Shown here: positions 45,747-54,748 of the stretch, piece by piece
Numbering within the stretch: position 1 is the stretch's first letter
Layout: each line of letters starts with the position of its first letter
Source of the DNA: CAVYYW01 sp963772845
GTDB taxonomy: Bacteria > Bacillota > Bacilli > Bacillales > Sporolactobacillaceae
NCBI GenBank assembly: GCA_963772845.1
Contig: CAVYYW010000017.1
Location: forward strand, 186,001-250,000
Reading direction: 5' to 3'
DNA: 64,000 nt
The notes under the pieces: model-generated
Told to the model about the DNA's origin: nothing
Databases searched by the model: none
The model's input: only the letters and a program-made list of their open reading frames with translations
Position numbers and translations under genes: made by a program

Positions 45747-46031
45747 TTATATTTTTTTCAGTTTATACACGTCTCTGGATTCAATCAGATCCGCTGTGTT
45801 TTCACGGTAAGCTTTGTAATGATCGGTGTTAATATGCTGCTGAACGGCGTCGCTGTCTTCCCATACTTCATATAAAAGGATGGTATCGTCCTCGATGGAT
45901 TGATGAAGCTGGTACTGAATGCAGCCTTTTTCTTTTCTGGAAGGGCCCTTCACCTTTTCCAGCTCTTCAAGCAGGTCTTCAACTTTATCTTTTTTCGGCT
46001 TAAAGACAGCCGTAACAACGATATTTGCCAT
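45747..46031 (-). CDS. ABM-domain putative quinol monooxygenase
   Basis: This 94-residue dimeric-barrel protein begins NIVVTAVFKPKKDKVEDLL and has KGCIQYQLHQSIEDDTILLYEVWED, typical of YgiN/ABM monooxygenases or related single-domain proteins. These act on quinols or reactive metabolites. AAGGAGTG lies before ATG. It is a single-gene unit with its own terminator. Confidence 0.85.
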   Translation of the reverse strand: MANIVVTAVFKPKKDKVEDLLEELEKVKGPSRKEKGCIQYQLHQSIEDDTILLYEVWEDSDAVQQHINTDHYKAYRENTADLIESRDVYKLKKI

Positions 46032-46208
46032 TTTGCATCACTCCTTGCGATTATTCACTTACATTACCACATGTCTTCCCTTTCATACATAAATGCGAAC
46101 CCTCAGTGAGCAAACTATTTTTCCTAGGTCACCTTCACGTGGTATAACAAGGGTGCGGTCAAAAAAGACCGGAATACAAACTGCGTCCAAATAAAGGAGG
46201 ACACTCAC

Positions 46209-46878
46209 ATGAGTAACAAACGTGTACTAATGGTCGTCACCAACCATACGAATATAACAGATGAACAAAAAACAGGCCTTTGGCTTGAAGAATATGCAGC
46301 CCCGTATAACGCTTTTAAAGAACAGGGCTATGATGTTAAAGTAACAAGCATTCAGGGCGGCGATGTTCCGCTCGATCCGAACAGTATTCCTGAAGAGGAA
46401 AACCCTGCATGGGCAGACGCTCAGGAAAAACTGAAAGGTACAGCTAAGCTGTCCGAGGAAGATGCAGAAGGCTTTGACGGAATCTTTCTTCCAGGTGGTC
46501 ACGGAACAATGTTTGACTTCCCAGAAAGCAAAACCCTTCAATTTGTGCTTCAAAAGCATGCAGAGCAAGGCAACGTCATTGGCTCTGTCTGCCACGGTCC
46601 AAGCGGACTTGTGAACGCAACTCTATGCAGACGGTACGCCAATTGTCAGCGGCAAAACCGTAGCCGGCTTCACAGACTCTGAAGAAATCGGCATGGGCTT
46701 AGACGCTCATATGCCATTCCTGCTTGAAACAGAACTGCGCAAAAAAGGCGCTAACTTCTCTAAAGGCGAAGACTGGACATCTCACGCTGTACGTGACGGC
46801 AACCTAGTCACTGGTCAAAACCCAATGTCCAGTGAAAGCGCAGCTGAGAAAATGGTTGAAGCATTAAACGAAAAATAA
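46209..46878 (+). pseudogene. DJ-1/PfpI-family Hsp31-like protein, one +1 frameshift
   Basis: The N-terminal part has TGLWLEEYAAPYNAF (catalytic glutamate), GIFLPGGHGTMFDFP and the nucleophile elbow IGSVCHGPSGLVNATL. The C-terminal part has IGMGLDAHMPFLLETELRKKG and TGQNPMSSE. One extra base near 46621-46630 breaks the frame; removing it gives 222 residues. The layout matches glutathione-independent glyoxalase/protein-deglycase proteins (YDR533C/Hsp31 type). AAGGAGG precedes ATG and a strong terminator follows. This is on the plus strand, unlike most indels here. Confidence 0.85.
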
Positions 46879-46888
46879 TTGATTACAA

Positions 46889-46918
46889 AAAGCTCTCCTT
46901 AATGGGAGAGCTTTTTTT
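46889..46918 (+). terminator. Intrinsic terminator of the DJ-1-like gene
   Basis: Stem AAAGCTCTCC / GGAGAGCTTT with a six-base loop and T run. Confidence 0.9.
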
Positions 46919-47143
46919 ATGCTTACTAAAACGGCCATCAAATTGCAGCTTAATTTGATGGTGTGAAATTTAAGTTATTCAACTTGATCTAGATCATAAC
47001 TTCCTTTCTCACTACCAGAAATCAATTCCTTTCCACTATCGTTTCAAATAAAATCGGATATTCTATGCAATAACATTAATTATTTGAGCAAAAAGAAAGG
47101 GACTCATTCGCTTTTCGAGTGTGGCACATTTTCTCAAAAATAG

Positions 47144-47340
47144 TTATCTCATTAGGTTTGCTATATAATATTGAAAACCATAAGCTCCTATAGAACTAAG
47201 GCTTGTAACTAAAAGAGCAATTGATAAATAAGGATTATAATTCAATTGCTTCTTCGAACGCAATAAATGAATGAAGCACAAAGCTGATGACAAAAAAAAT
47301 TGATAAAGAATATCCTAATGAAATAAACTCAAAATTGATA
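47144..47340 (-). pseudogene. Remnant of a membrane protein gene
   Basis: On the minus strand two frames continue one another: one encodes SLSIFFVISFVLHSF, the other KQLNYNPYLSIALLVTSLSS and GAYGFQYYIANLMR before a stop. One base change joins them. No start or upstream part is seen; an upstream stop lies near 47365. The rest of the 46919-47514 gap is AT-rich and empty. Confidence 0.35.
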
Positions 47341-47514
47341 AAAGAAATAAATAATCGCTAATAACTGATTAATCGTTAGTAACAATACTTAAAGATATTT
47401 CGATCTTTGAATACCCCTTCCCAAACCGATATTTTGATCCAAAAAGATTTCGTTTTGACTTGCCACGGTCTTTTTTGTCATTATAAAAGTGACTGCCTCA
47501 TAGCAAAAACCTAG

Positions 47515-48054
47515 TTAATCTTCAGGATTAATGATAGCCAGCACCTGGTGGTCTTCCCATTTCCCGTTTATCTTCACGTTCTTTTTGGCAATGCCTTCTT
47601 TATGGAAGCCTGATTTTTCAAGCACACGAATGGAGCCAATATTGCGCGGCATGACCCCTGCTTCAATGCGATGTAATTTCAGTTCATTGAAACCGTAAGA
47701 CACAATCAATTTTGCTGCCTCTGTAGCATACCCCTTTCCATTATAATTTTTACCAACATGATATCCTATAAAGGCGCCTTGCAATGACCCGCGCATGACC
47801 TGGAACAGATTAATCGAACCAATCAGTCTTTTATCATCATTTTTAAAAATTCCGAAGACATAGCTCTCATCACTCTTCCTATTCTCTTCAAATTTCAATA
47901 TCCTATTTAATTGGCCATCTGCTGTATAGAATTCATCGCTGCGATCCATCAAAAATCCCTCGAAGAACTCACGATTATCTCTTTGTAATTTCAGCATGGC
48001 TTCAACGTCATTTGTATTAAATATTCTTATGTGGATCGTTTCACCGTATAGCAT
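47515..48054 (-). CDS. GNAT acetyltransferase, RimJ/RimL type
   Basis: The 179-residue protein begins MLYGETIHIRIF and has GKNYNGKGYATEAAKLIVSYG for acetyl-CoA and RIEAGVMPRNIGSIRVLEKSG, the classic RimJ/RimL signature. It would acetylate a protein N-terminus or a small amine. GGGAG precedes ATG 48054, so the longer frame to 48084 is unlikely. Confidence 0.88.
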   Translation of the reverse strand: MLYGETIHIRIFNTNDVEAMLKLQRDNREFFEGFLMDRSDEFYTADGQLNRILKFEENRKSDESYVFGIFKNDDKRLIGSINLFQVMRGSLQGAFIGYHVGKNYNGKGYATEAAKLIVSYGFNELKLHRIEAGVMPRNIGSIRVLEKSGFHKEGIAKKNVKINGKWEDHQVLAIINPED

Positions 48055-48228
48055 TAAATCTCCCTTTCCCAACGAAAATCCCATTACTTAAACATCTTTC
48101 CACGCAAACGGAGAAAACCCTTCTTCTATCACAATGATTTTCCTACCAAAAGCATTTAGGCATTCACCTACCGATCCTTTATTGCGTATCTTATTGTTAA
48201 TATCACTTTCATCAAAGGAGGAATCCGT

Positions 48229-49011
48229 GTGGGTTACTTTGTTCCTGTCGAACAGGGCGTGAATTTATATGTGGAGGACATTAACCCGATGGGCAGCAAG
48301 ACGATTGTGTTTTTACATGGCTGGCCGTTGAGCTCTAAACAGTTCGAGTATCAGTTTGATGTTCTTCCCCCAAAAGGCTATCGCTGTATCGGAATTGACT
48401 GGAGAGGGTTTGGCAAGTCAGATAAGCCAATGGATGGCTACAATTATGACCGGCTGGCAGACGATATCCGCATCGTTATCGGGAGGCTACAATTAGACAA
48501 TTTTACACTTGTGGGGCATTCCACCGGCGGAGCGATCGCCATTCGTTATATGTCCCGGTATAATGGTGCGGGTGTTTCTAAGCTAGTCCTGCTTGATGCC
48601 GCTGCGCCTATTGGGTTTACTCAGGAAATCGCTGAACATTTTCTTACTGAAACGCTAAATGACCGGCCTCGGATGCTTCAGGATGTCATCGAGACCTTTT
48701 TCTTTCAATATATAACAATTAAGTTCTCAGAGTGGTTTCTGCAAATGGGACTCGAGGCCGCTGGCTGGTCAACAGCCGCAATCGTCCGAACCCTGAGAGA
48801 CGAGAAGCTAGACGCTGATCTGCCAAAAATAGCAGCCCCCACTTTAATCGTTCATGGAATCCATGACCGGGTGATTCCCTTTGAACAAGCACAGGAGCTG
48901 CAGTCAAAAATTAAAAATGGACAGCTCGCCCCGCTCAAATACAGCGGCCACGGTGCTTTTTGGGAGGAACGTGATGTCTTTAATACGCTCTTGATGCAAT
49001 TTATCGGGTGA
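48229..49011 (+). CDS. Alpha/beta hydrolase (haloperoxidase/esterase-like)
   Basis: This 260-residue protein has VFLHGWPLSSKQF (oxyanion loop), LVGHSTGGAIAIRYM (nucleophile serine in GHSTGG), LIVHGIHDRVIP (catalytic Asp) and YSGHGAFWEER (catalytic His). The pattern is that of non-haem haloperoxidase-type esterases. The GTG start follows AAAGGAGG by seven bases. It is a monocistronic plus-strand gene among minus-strand ones. Confidence 0.88.
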   Translation: MGYFVPVEQGVNLYVEDINPMGSKTIVFLHGWPLSSKQFEYQFDVLPPKGYRCIGIDWRGFGKSDKPMDGYNYDRLADDIRIVIGRLQLDNFTLVGHSTGGAIAIRYMSRYNGAGVSKLVLLDAAAPIGFTQEIAEHFLTETLNDRPRMLQDVIETFFFQYITIKFSEWFLQMGLEAAGWSTAAIVRTLRDEKLDADLPKIAAPTLIVHGIHDRVIPFEQAQELQSKIKNGQLAPLKYSGHGAFWEERDVFNTLLMQFIG

Positions 49012-49018
49012 GTATATA

Positions 49019-49312
49019 TCATATTCTGCTTAGCAGCCAGAGCAGGGCGACCACCCCAACCATTATTAGTCCAATAAAAAAGGCGATGATTCGGAATATA
49101 AATACGTAAAGACGAGGAGAAAAGACCTTTCTGCACAACCATAAAACAAATTCGAAAAACATAGACATAATCCCAAAAAAGCCAAAATCATAAGTGAGCA
49201 GCTCCAAATAGCTTTCGTCACCCTGTTTATAAGGTTTAAATGTGTAATAGAAACAAATAAAGCTGTAAAAACCGAGTAAAACGGTTGCGATCACAGGGAC
49301 TAAAATCGGCAC
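49019..49312 (-). CDS. Small membrane protein of unknown function
   Basis: This 97-residue protein has two to three hydrophobic segments (VPVIATVLLGFYSFICFYY, FGIMSMFFEFVLWL and IIAFFIGLIMVGVVALLWLL) and no family I recognise. The GTG start has an ideal AGGAGG. It converges with the hydrolase gene, leaving seven bases between them. Confidence 0.65.
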   Translation of the reverse strand: MPILVPVIATVLLGFYSFICFYYTFKPYKQGDESYLELLTYDFGFFGIMSMFFEFVLWLCRKVFSPRLYVFIFRIIAFFIGLIMVGVVALLWLLSRI

Positions 49313-49367
49313 GGTACTTCCTCCTGGTTAAAAATTAATATATACATTCCGATTTCTTAAAGAAAGG

Positions 49368-49829
49368 CTAATTTAAGCGTTTCTCAAAACAGTCAACAGC
49401 CCTTCCTTCCCACTCGCTCTCACCATAAAATTCAAATCCTAAAGACTCCCAAAACACTCTGGCATGCATGTTCTTTTGTAATACACCCAGTCGAACGCTT
49501 TCAAATTGGTGTTTTTTTAGCCGTTCCTCAAAAGATCGATACGCCTTTTTTCCATAGCCCATAGAATGATACGTGCTGTGAATCATCATCAGCCCTAGCC
49601 ACGGGCAACCATCCCGGGGATTCTTTCTTAGAAAATCAATAAGGCCAACATAATTATTTTCAATTTTTATAAGAAAACTGTCGGTCGCAGGGTTAAGAAA
49701 TTCACTCCTAATTTCTTTAATCGTCCTTTGGGGATTTCCATTCTCCAGTATGTTATACGCCGCATTTGATTGAACGATTTCAACGACCTTATCAAGTGAT
49801 TCTTCAGTAATGCGTTCAAATTTAAGCAC
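49368..49829 (-). CDS. GNAT acetyltransferase
   Basis: The 153-residue protein has YVGLIDFLRKNPRDGCPWLGLMMI and the acetyl-CoA loop YHSMGYGKKAYRSFEERL, then LGVLQKNMHARVFWESLGFE. This is a single GNAT domain of unknown substrate. GTG 49829 follows AGGAAG. It lies 15 bases after the HAD gene and is probably co-transcribed. Confidence 0.82.
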   Translation of the reverse strand: MLKFERITEESLDKVVEIVQSNAAYNILENGNPQRTIKEIRSEFLNPATDSFLIKIENNYVGLIDFLRKNPRDGCPWLGLMMIHSTYHSMGYGKKAYRSFEERLKKHQFESVRLGVLQKNMHARVFWESLGFEFYGESEWEGRAVDCFEKRLN

Positions 49830-49844
49830 GCCAATCTTCCTTTT

Positions 49845-50489
49845 TTAATTTGTGATGGTCTGTTTGAATTCATTTATGCTGCTGAATGTTTGATCAGGTT
49901 GAACCCGAAACTCAAGTGTCTGGTAATTTGGCAGCCACTGCACTCCGATTGTAGGCACGCCCGCCTCCTTACCAGCCTGAATATCAGCATCGCTGTCTCC
50001 AAGAAAAATGGCTTCATTATTTTTAATATCTAGCTGAACCAATGCCTTATGTATGCCTTCTGGATGAGGTTTTGGCATCGTAACGTCGTCACCTGTCACA
50101 ATCACATCAAACAAATTATTCATCTTGAGGCTCTCTAGGGAAATATCAAGACTTCTGCGTGCTTTTCCTGTCACAATTCCGAGTTTGTATCCCGCTTCTT
50201 TTATTAATAGAAGCAAGTCATTAATTTCTTTATTTTCCGAAACGAGATCCCGGTGCTTTTCTCTATATTTCTCATAAAAAAGCTCAATGGCTTCATCATG
50301 ATTTTCATTCGAAAGATTTTCCCTAATGATGCCCGTCTCAGAAGGACCAAACATCGCCTTAATTTCATCTGACGTCTTCTCAAGGTTATCAAACTCCTTG
50401 AATACAGCCTGAAATGCATAAAAACATACAGGCAACGTATCAGCAAGTGTCCCATCAAAATCAAAAATCACGGCTTTAATAATGATCAC
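49845..50489 (-). CDS. HAD-superfamily phosphatase (phosphoglycolate phosphatase-like)
   Basis: The 214-residue protein has motif I VIFDFDGTLADTLP with the two catalytic aspartates, a helical cap, motif II LGIVTGKARRSLD, and motif III/IV PKPHPEGIHKAL and LGDSDADIQAGKEAG. It resembles PpaX/Gph phosphatases. Start at GTG 50489 is close to AAAAGGAC. It is followed by the GNAT gene. Confidence 0.88.
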   Translation of the reverse strand: MIIIKAVIFDFDGTLADTLPVCFYAFQAVFKEFDNLEKTSDEIKAMFGPSETGIIRENLSNENHDEAIELFYEKYREKHRDLVSENKEINDLLLLIKEAGYKLGIVTGKARRSLDISLESLKMNNLFDVIVTGDDVTMPKPHPEGIHKALVQLDIKNNEAIFLGDSDADIQAGKEAGVPTIGVQWLPNYQTLEFRVQPDQTFSSINEFKQTITN

Positions 50490-50504
50490 GTCCTTTTTTT
50501 AATA

Positions 50505-50987
50505 CTACTTATTAGCTTTGAAATCCCCAACATAAACTTTCAGATCGCCACTCATACCAAAAGGAACTTCCTTGCTTCCTTTTTTAAAATACCCAACTAG
50601 CTTAATTTCCGGGTTATTAAAATCCAGCCGCTTGGTATCACCAAATACTTCTTTAATCGGAACATAAAAATTAAATTTTACTGTTTCCCCTTTTTTCAAA
50701 TTAATTGGGCTGCCACCATTCGTCCGCCCTTCCATTGAAAAAGGGTTGCTTTTTGTACCATTAGTCTGTTTTATCGGATAGCTTAAATACAAAATAAGAT
50801 GAGTCAGCTCCAACGAGGAGTTATTTTTCACCTCAATTGTATAGGATTGTTCACTATCCATTAATTTATGATTAACAAGCTTGAAATCTATCTTTTTATC
50901 ATCGAATGACACCGTTTTTGATGAACAACTTGTCATGATGCACAGCAGAAAAAACAAACTAATTAAATATAATAATGATTTCTTCAA
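50505..50987 (-). CDS. Putative lipoprotein
   Basis: The 160-residue protein has a signal peptide with lipobox IMTSC, so it is probably lipid-anchored outside the membrane. The mature part is beta-rich (SFDDKKIDFKLVNHK, YTIEVKNNSSLELTHLILYL), resembling a single Ig-like or DUF4352-type domain. No specific function is recognised. TTG start follows GGGGGATCTC. It lies 15 bases before the HAD gene. Confidence 0.75.
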   Translation of the reverse strand: MKKSLLYLISLFFLLCIMTSCSSKTVSFDDKKIDFKLVNHKLMDSEQSYTIEVKNNSSLELTHLILYLSYPIKQTNGTKSNPFSMEGRTNGGSPINLKKGETVKFNFYVPIKEVFGDTKRLDFNNPEIKLVGYFKKGSKEVPFGMSGDLKVYVGDFKANK

Positions 50988-51415
50988 GAGATCCCCCCTG
51001 TTTTATCGTGGCCGCTTAAGATTTAATCAAAGAATAGCATGATCTGAAAAAAATTTATTTATGAGATTTTCCTGCCATTTTCTTGAGCGGAAATTCTGCT
51101 CGCTTTCCGCAGGCGATCCGTGAGCCGCTTCGCTTCGCTCTTGGGGCTGCAGGGTCTCACTTGGCTCGCTATTCCTGCAGGAGTCTCGCAATTTTCGCTC
51201 TTGGCGTGCATATGAAGGACATTTTCTCCGCTTTCGTTCTTCATGCCGGGAACTCTGCCGGACCGATTAAGCTGAGAAAGGCCCATATCCCCAATGATTA
51301 AATTTTTTAACCTCTTGTAAAATTCCAGTTGCGTACATTTTTCCATCTGTGACAGGAGCGTCCTTATAGGATAGATTTGTGGTAACAAAGGGTAAATATG
51401 ATTTCGAGAATGAAT
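50988..51415. repeat. GC-rich dispersed repeat in a non-coding gap
   Basis: From 51096 to about 51195 the DNA reads CTCGCTTTCCGCAGGCGATC, GTGAGCCGCTTCG, GCTGCAGGGTCTCACTTGGC and TTCCTGCAGGAGTCTCGC. A GAAGGACATTTTCTCCGC 52-bp-repeat-like piece follows at 51214. The 109-residue frame on the minus strand is a by-product of the repeat. Confidence 0.65.
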
Positions 51416-51950
51416 TTAATCCGTTTTTTCAAAGCATTCATTAATGAACTCACTTTTACCTGCTGTATATTCCGCACGTGATTTTGCGGTATTTGCCAGC
51501 GATAATTTTAGTTTTCCATATTCACTTGCTACTATAGGATGTTTCCGTAAATAGTTCCGAAACTTAAGGTGTTTGAAAAGCTCCTTGTTATCCTTCGTAC
51601 AAACATAAACGTGTTGTTCCAGCCATTGTTCGCTACTGTCTCCCCTAGGAACAGTGATGATCTTCACGATTAAAGGCTTCCCTGCCTTTAATCCCTAAAT
51701 CCCCCTCATGAATATATCCCAAATCATTAAGCTCCTGGCAGACTTTACTGAATATATGACTATTCTCTATGACAATATCGATATCGATAATAGGTTTAGC
51801 GCTTAACCCTCTAACAGAGGTGCTCCCCACATGTTCAATTCCTAAAATACAATCGCCAAGTGCTTCCGTTAAAACTCGTTCTAAATTGAAGAATTCTCTT
51901 TCCCATTGCTCGTTATAGGGAACAACTTGAATTCCGGATTGATTCACCAT
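51416..51950 (-). pseudogene. GrpB-family nucleotidyltransferase-like protein, one +1 frameshift
   Basis: The N-terminal part has the GrpB/DUF-type fold with LGIEHVGSTSVRGLSAKPIID, including the nucleotidyltransferase-like GSTSV and PIIDIDI metal residues. The C-terminal part starts TVPRGDSSEQWLEQHVYVC. One base removal near 51655-51660 joins them into 177 residues. ATG 51950 directly follows the hydrolase stop, implying coupling. Confidence 0.82.
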
Positions 51951-52802
51951 CTAATATCCCTTTGCCCATTGTTCCCTAACTTCATTTACCACCCGGTCGG
52001 GATGATCCCAATGCAGCATATGTGAGGCATTAGGAATCAACTTTACCGTACCACCTGTTTTTTGTTCGAATATTTTAGATGTCAGATTTCTATAGTCATC
52101 TTGAGATTCAGGCAGCGTTGCTCTAAGCAGCAATAGATTAGAAGGGAGATTCTCGTAGATGTCCACTGTTTCATGCTTGTGCATGGCTTTTACGAAATAG
52201 CCGGCTGTTTTTCCTCTCGCATGCCAATAGAATCGATTATCTTTTTCCAGAGCCAGGTCTTTAGCTGCAAGATCCAGTAATGCAGACCGGCTGGTTACTT
52301 CTCCATAGACAGCTTCTTCTAAAAATTGCTCCCACGTTTCAACATACTCTTCAAAGTCCTTTTCATAGTAAGCAACTTCTTCCTCAAGGGACTGATCCTT
52401 CAGCCTTTTGGTTTGATAACCGCCATCGATCAGGATGCTCCCTTTCACTTTTTCAGGATATGTAAGGAGATAAAATAACGCTGCAAAACTTCCCCATGAA
52501 TGAGATAGGAAATAAAACGTTTCAATATTAAGCATTTCTACGATTCGATTCAGCCACTTTGCAAGTGTTGGCAATTCATATTGTTCCTCTGTATCAAAAG
52601 ATTCCGTCTTGCCGTGTCCCGGCGCATCAATTGAGATGACTCTGAACTCATCCTTTAACTGATCCGCAATTTCAATAAAACTAAGGCTAGTACAGCCGAG
52701 GCCATGTAAACAAAAGATGACCGGATTCGTCCGATTCCCCCATTCAGTAATATGTACGTTAATTACCCCATCGTTAATAAAATATCGCTCCATACTAAAC
52801 AT
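51951..52802 (-). CDS. Alpha/beta hydrolase
   Basis: The 283-residue protein has IFCLHGLGCTSLSF, the nucleophile elbow FLSHSWGSFAALFYLL, and catalytic histidine in NASHMLHWDHPDRV. Substrate unknown. The start is either ATG 52802 or ATG 52793, with AAAGGTTGGG nearby. It is coupled with the GrpB-like gene after it. Confidence 0.85.
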   Translation of the reverse strand: MFSMERYFINDGVINVHITEWGNRTNPVIFCLHGLGCTSLSFIEIADQLKDEFRVISIDAPGHGKTESFDTEEQYELPTLAKWLNRIVEMLNIETFYFLSHSWGSFAALFYLLTYPEKVKGSILIDGGYQTKRLKDQSLEEEVAYYEKDFEEYVETWEQFLEEAVYGEVTSRSALLDLAAKDLALEKDNRFYWHARGKTAGYFVKAMHKHETVDIYENLPSNLLLLRATLPESQDDYRNLTSKIFEQKTGGTVKLIPNASHMLHWDHPDRVVNEVREQWAKGY

Positions 52803-52832
52803 CCCAACCTTTATCTAAAATGATCTCTAAGA

Positions 52833-53354
52833 TCATCGATTAAATATTATTTCATCGCCTGGACAAACATCAGCAAACCACCTTAGTACCGCATTATGGT
52901 GGTTGATAATCTGCTGGGCAGTTAATTCCTCAGAGTCCCAAGTACTGTGAATATCTGAAGCTAAAGTTACTTTATATCCCATACTAAAAGCCTGCCTGCA
53001 CGTTGTATCAACGCAAGCTTCTGTTTGGATTCCTGCTATTATGAGATGATTAATTCCCTGTCTTTTCAATTCGTCATTTAAGTTCGTGTTAAAAAAAGAA
53101 TCCGGAGTCGTTTTTTGAATGATAATATCATCGCTTTTTGGAGTAATTTCAGGATGAATTCTCCACCCCTCTTTTCCATGCTCTAATGGTTTTCCCTTTG
53201 GAGCATTATGCTGTATGTAAAAAACAGGTGTGTTTGCCGCACGTGCCTTTAATAGCAGGTTCTTTATCTTGTGAAGGAACGTTCCACTGTTATAAACGGC
53301 GTTCCCTTCTTGAAACATTCCATTTTGAACATCAATAACAATTAAAGCTTGCAC
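52833..53354 (-). CDS. Isochorismatase-family hydrolase
   Basis: The 173-residue protein begins QALIVIDVQNGMFQEGNAVY (catalytic Asp), has a lysine in KGKPLEHGKEGWRIH region and the cysteine in AGIQTEACVDTTCRQAF, the Asp-Lys-Cys triad of cysteine hydrolases. Small members act on nicotinamide, ureas or isochorismate. Which one cannot be told. GTG 53354 follows TAGGAGG. Confidence 0.88.
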   Translation of the reverse strand: MQALIVIDVQNGMFQEGNAVYNSGTFLHKIKNLLLKARAANTPVFYIQHNAPKGKPLEHGKEGWRIHPEITPKSDDIIIQKTTPDSFFNTNLNDELKRQGINHLIIAGIQTEACVDTTCRQAFSMGYKVTLASDIHSTWDSEELTAQQIINHHNAVLRWFADVCPGDEIIFNR

Positions 53355-53425
53355 GATCTTTTCCTCCTAGCTAAATCCGTGAAAATTTCTTAACATAATT
53401 GGCCAATAATTCTGTGAGCACAATA

Positions 53426-54052
53426 TTATTCAGCTTCCATTTCCTCAATCCGCTCAAAAGCTGTTGGAGACTGGCCATTGTCGAGTCGCCGTCGGATCAA
53501 GTCGGCGCATTTTGCTGGAGTAAGTTCTGAGGAATCGACTTCCATATCATAGATACCCGGCACATGGACGTGATGCTGCCATAAACGGACCGGCTTGGGT
53601 ACCTTGCCATCCTCATCATATGAGCCATTCCATGTTTCTATCCTCCGCTCCATGACAATTTCTAACGGACACCGAACACCTACAAATAAAACAGGAAGCC
53701 CCTTCAGTATTCGAGCACATTTTGGGAGAATGCCCCGAGGAACTGAATACCCGTCATGATGTCCCACATCCACCACCACATTTAGCCCTAAACGGCTGTG
53801 GATCGCAATCGTTTCATACATCGCGCGATACATAATCATAATAAGAGGCTCGAGGTCAGGATATTCACCACCTGGACGCAGCCCAATACCAGGCAGATAA
53901 CGCTTTGGGGTCATCTGCATGAATTGATCCACCCCAATATTCATCCACACACCTTCAAACGTATTCTGTATTTCAGCGGCAATACTAGACTTTCCGGATC
54001 TAGGCGTCCCGTTGAGAATAACAATCTTTCCTGGCCTATCTGCTTGAACCAA
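53426..54052 (-). CDS. Chloramphenicol phosphotransferase-like protein
   Basis: This 208-residue protein has P-loop ILNGTPRSGKSS, a GVDQFMQMTPKRYLPG segment, VDVGHHDG and LFVGVRCPLEIVMERR, then YDMEVDSS, matching the CPT family. The prototype phosphorylates chloramphenicol. Homologues in Bacillaceae have no proven substrate, so resistance is a suggestion. TTG 54052 follows GAGGAGGGG. Confidence 0.78.
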   Translation of the reverse strand: MVQADRPGKIVILNGTPRSGKSSIAAEIQNTFEGVWMNIGVDQFMQMTPKRYLPGIGLRPGGEYPDLEPLIMIMYRAMYETIAIHSRLGLNVVVDVGHHDGYSVPRGILPKCARILKGLPVLFVGVRCPLEIVMERRIETWNGSYDEDGKVPKPVRLWQHHVHVPGIYDMEVDSSELTPAKCADLIRRRLDNGQSPTAFERIEEMEAE

Positions 54053-54159
54053 GCCATCCCCTCCTCTTAAGTTTGTCCTTTATATTCTAATAACTACTTT
54101 CGTTAATCAGAATAATAATTCCTTTAAATAGAGGAAATGGGCAAGCGTTATTAGCAATT

Positions 54160-54699
54160 TCAGCCGTTGAGAGCGCTGAGTTCATAAAGCTTGTATTCTC
54201 CAGTTTTTGATGAGCGTTTTAAGAAATTGCCGTCCTCCGGCATACCTTCAAAATAGGCACCGATACAGCCAGTGGTGCACTTGTGTCCGGATAATAAAAT
54301 AGTTAATTCACTCCTGGCATACCGCCCTTTTAGTTCATTCATAAATTCAAAGATCCTTTTAATATAGTGATCTACTTCTTCAACTCTGTTATATACACTG
54401 GGATCTGGTGCGCCACCAGACATTTTCATTTCATCTTTTTTTAATCTGTCTGCCTCTCCTAAATCAAATACATCAAGTCTTGGATCAATGATTGGTGCTA
54501 TTCCAGATGCAAGTTCCGCTGTTTGCACAGCCCTTTCCTGAGGAGATGAGATGACATAGTCGAATGAAATCGATTCAAATTGGCTTCTTAAATTTTCAGC
54601 TTGCCTTACACCTTCTTTATTTAATGGCTCTCCACTTCTTCCTTGCAATCTTCCTTCTTTATTCAAATCTGTTTGTCCATGTCTAATCACATAAATCAT
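54160..54699 (-). CDS. Histidine phosphatase-family protein
   Basis: The 179-residue protein has MIYVIRHGQTDLNKEGRLQG, the RHG phosphohistidine motif, DYVISSPQERAVQTAELA, and LTILLSGHKCTTGCIGAYF carrying the second histidine. It is a small phosphoglycerate-mutase-like phosphatase of unknown substrate. AGGAGG precedes ATG 54699, so the longer frame to 54747 is rejected. Confidence 0.85.
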   Translation of the reverse strand: MIYVIRHGQTDLNKEGRLQGRSGEPLNKEGVRQAENLRSQFESISFDYVISSPQERAVQTAELASGIAPIIDPRLDVFDLGEADRLKKDEMKMSGGAPDPSVYNRVEEVDHYIKRIFEFMNELKGRYARSELTILLSGHKCTTGCIGAYFEGMPEDGNFLKRSSKTGEYKLYELSALNG

Positions 54700-54748
54700 T
54701 TGCAGCCTCCTGTTATCTTTCATTTCGGAACACAAAATCCAAAACACT

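Noticed and set aside
51059..51388. 109-residue minus-strand frame
   Set aside because: It lies over a GC-rich dispersed repeat copy, has no family-like motif and no ribosome site.
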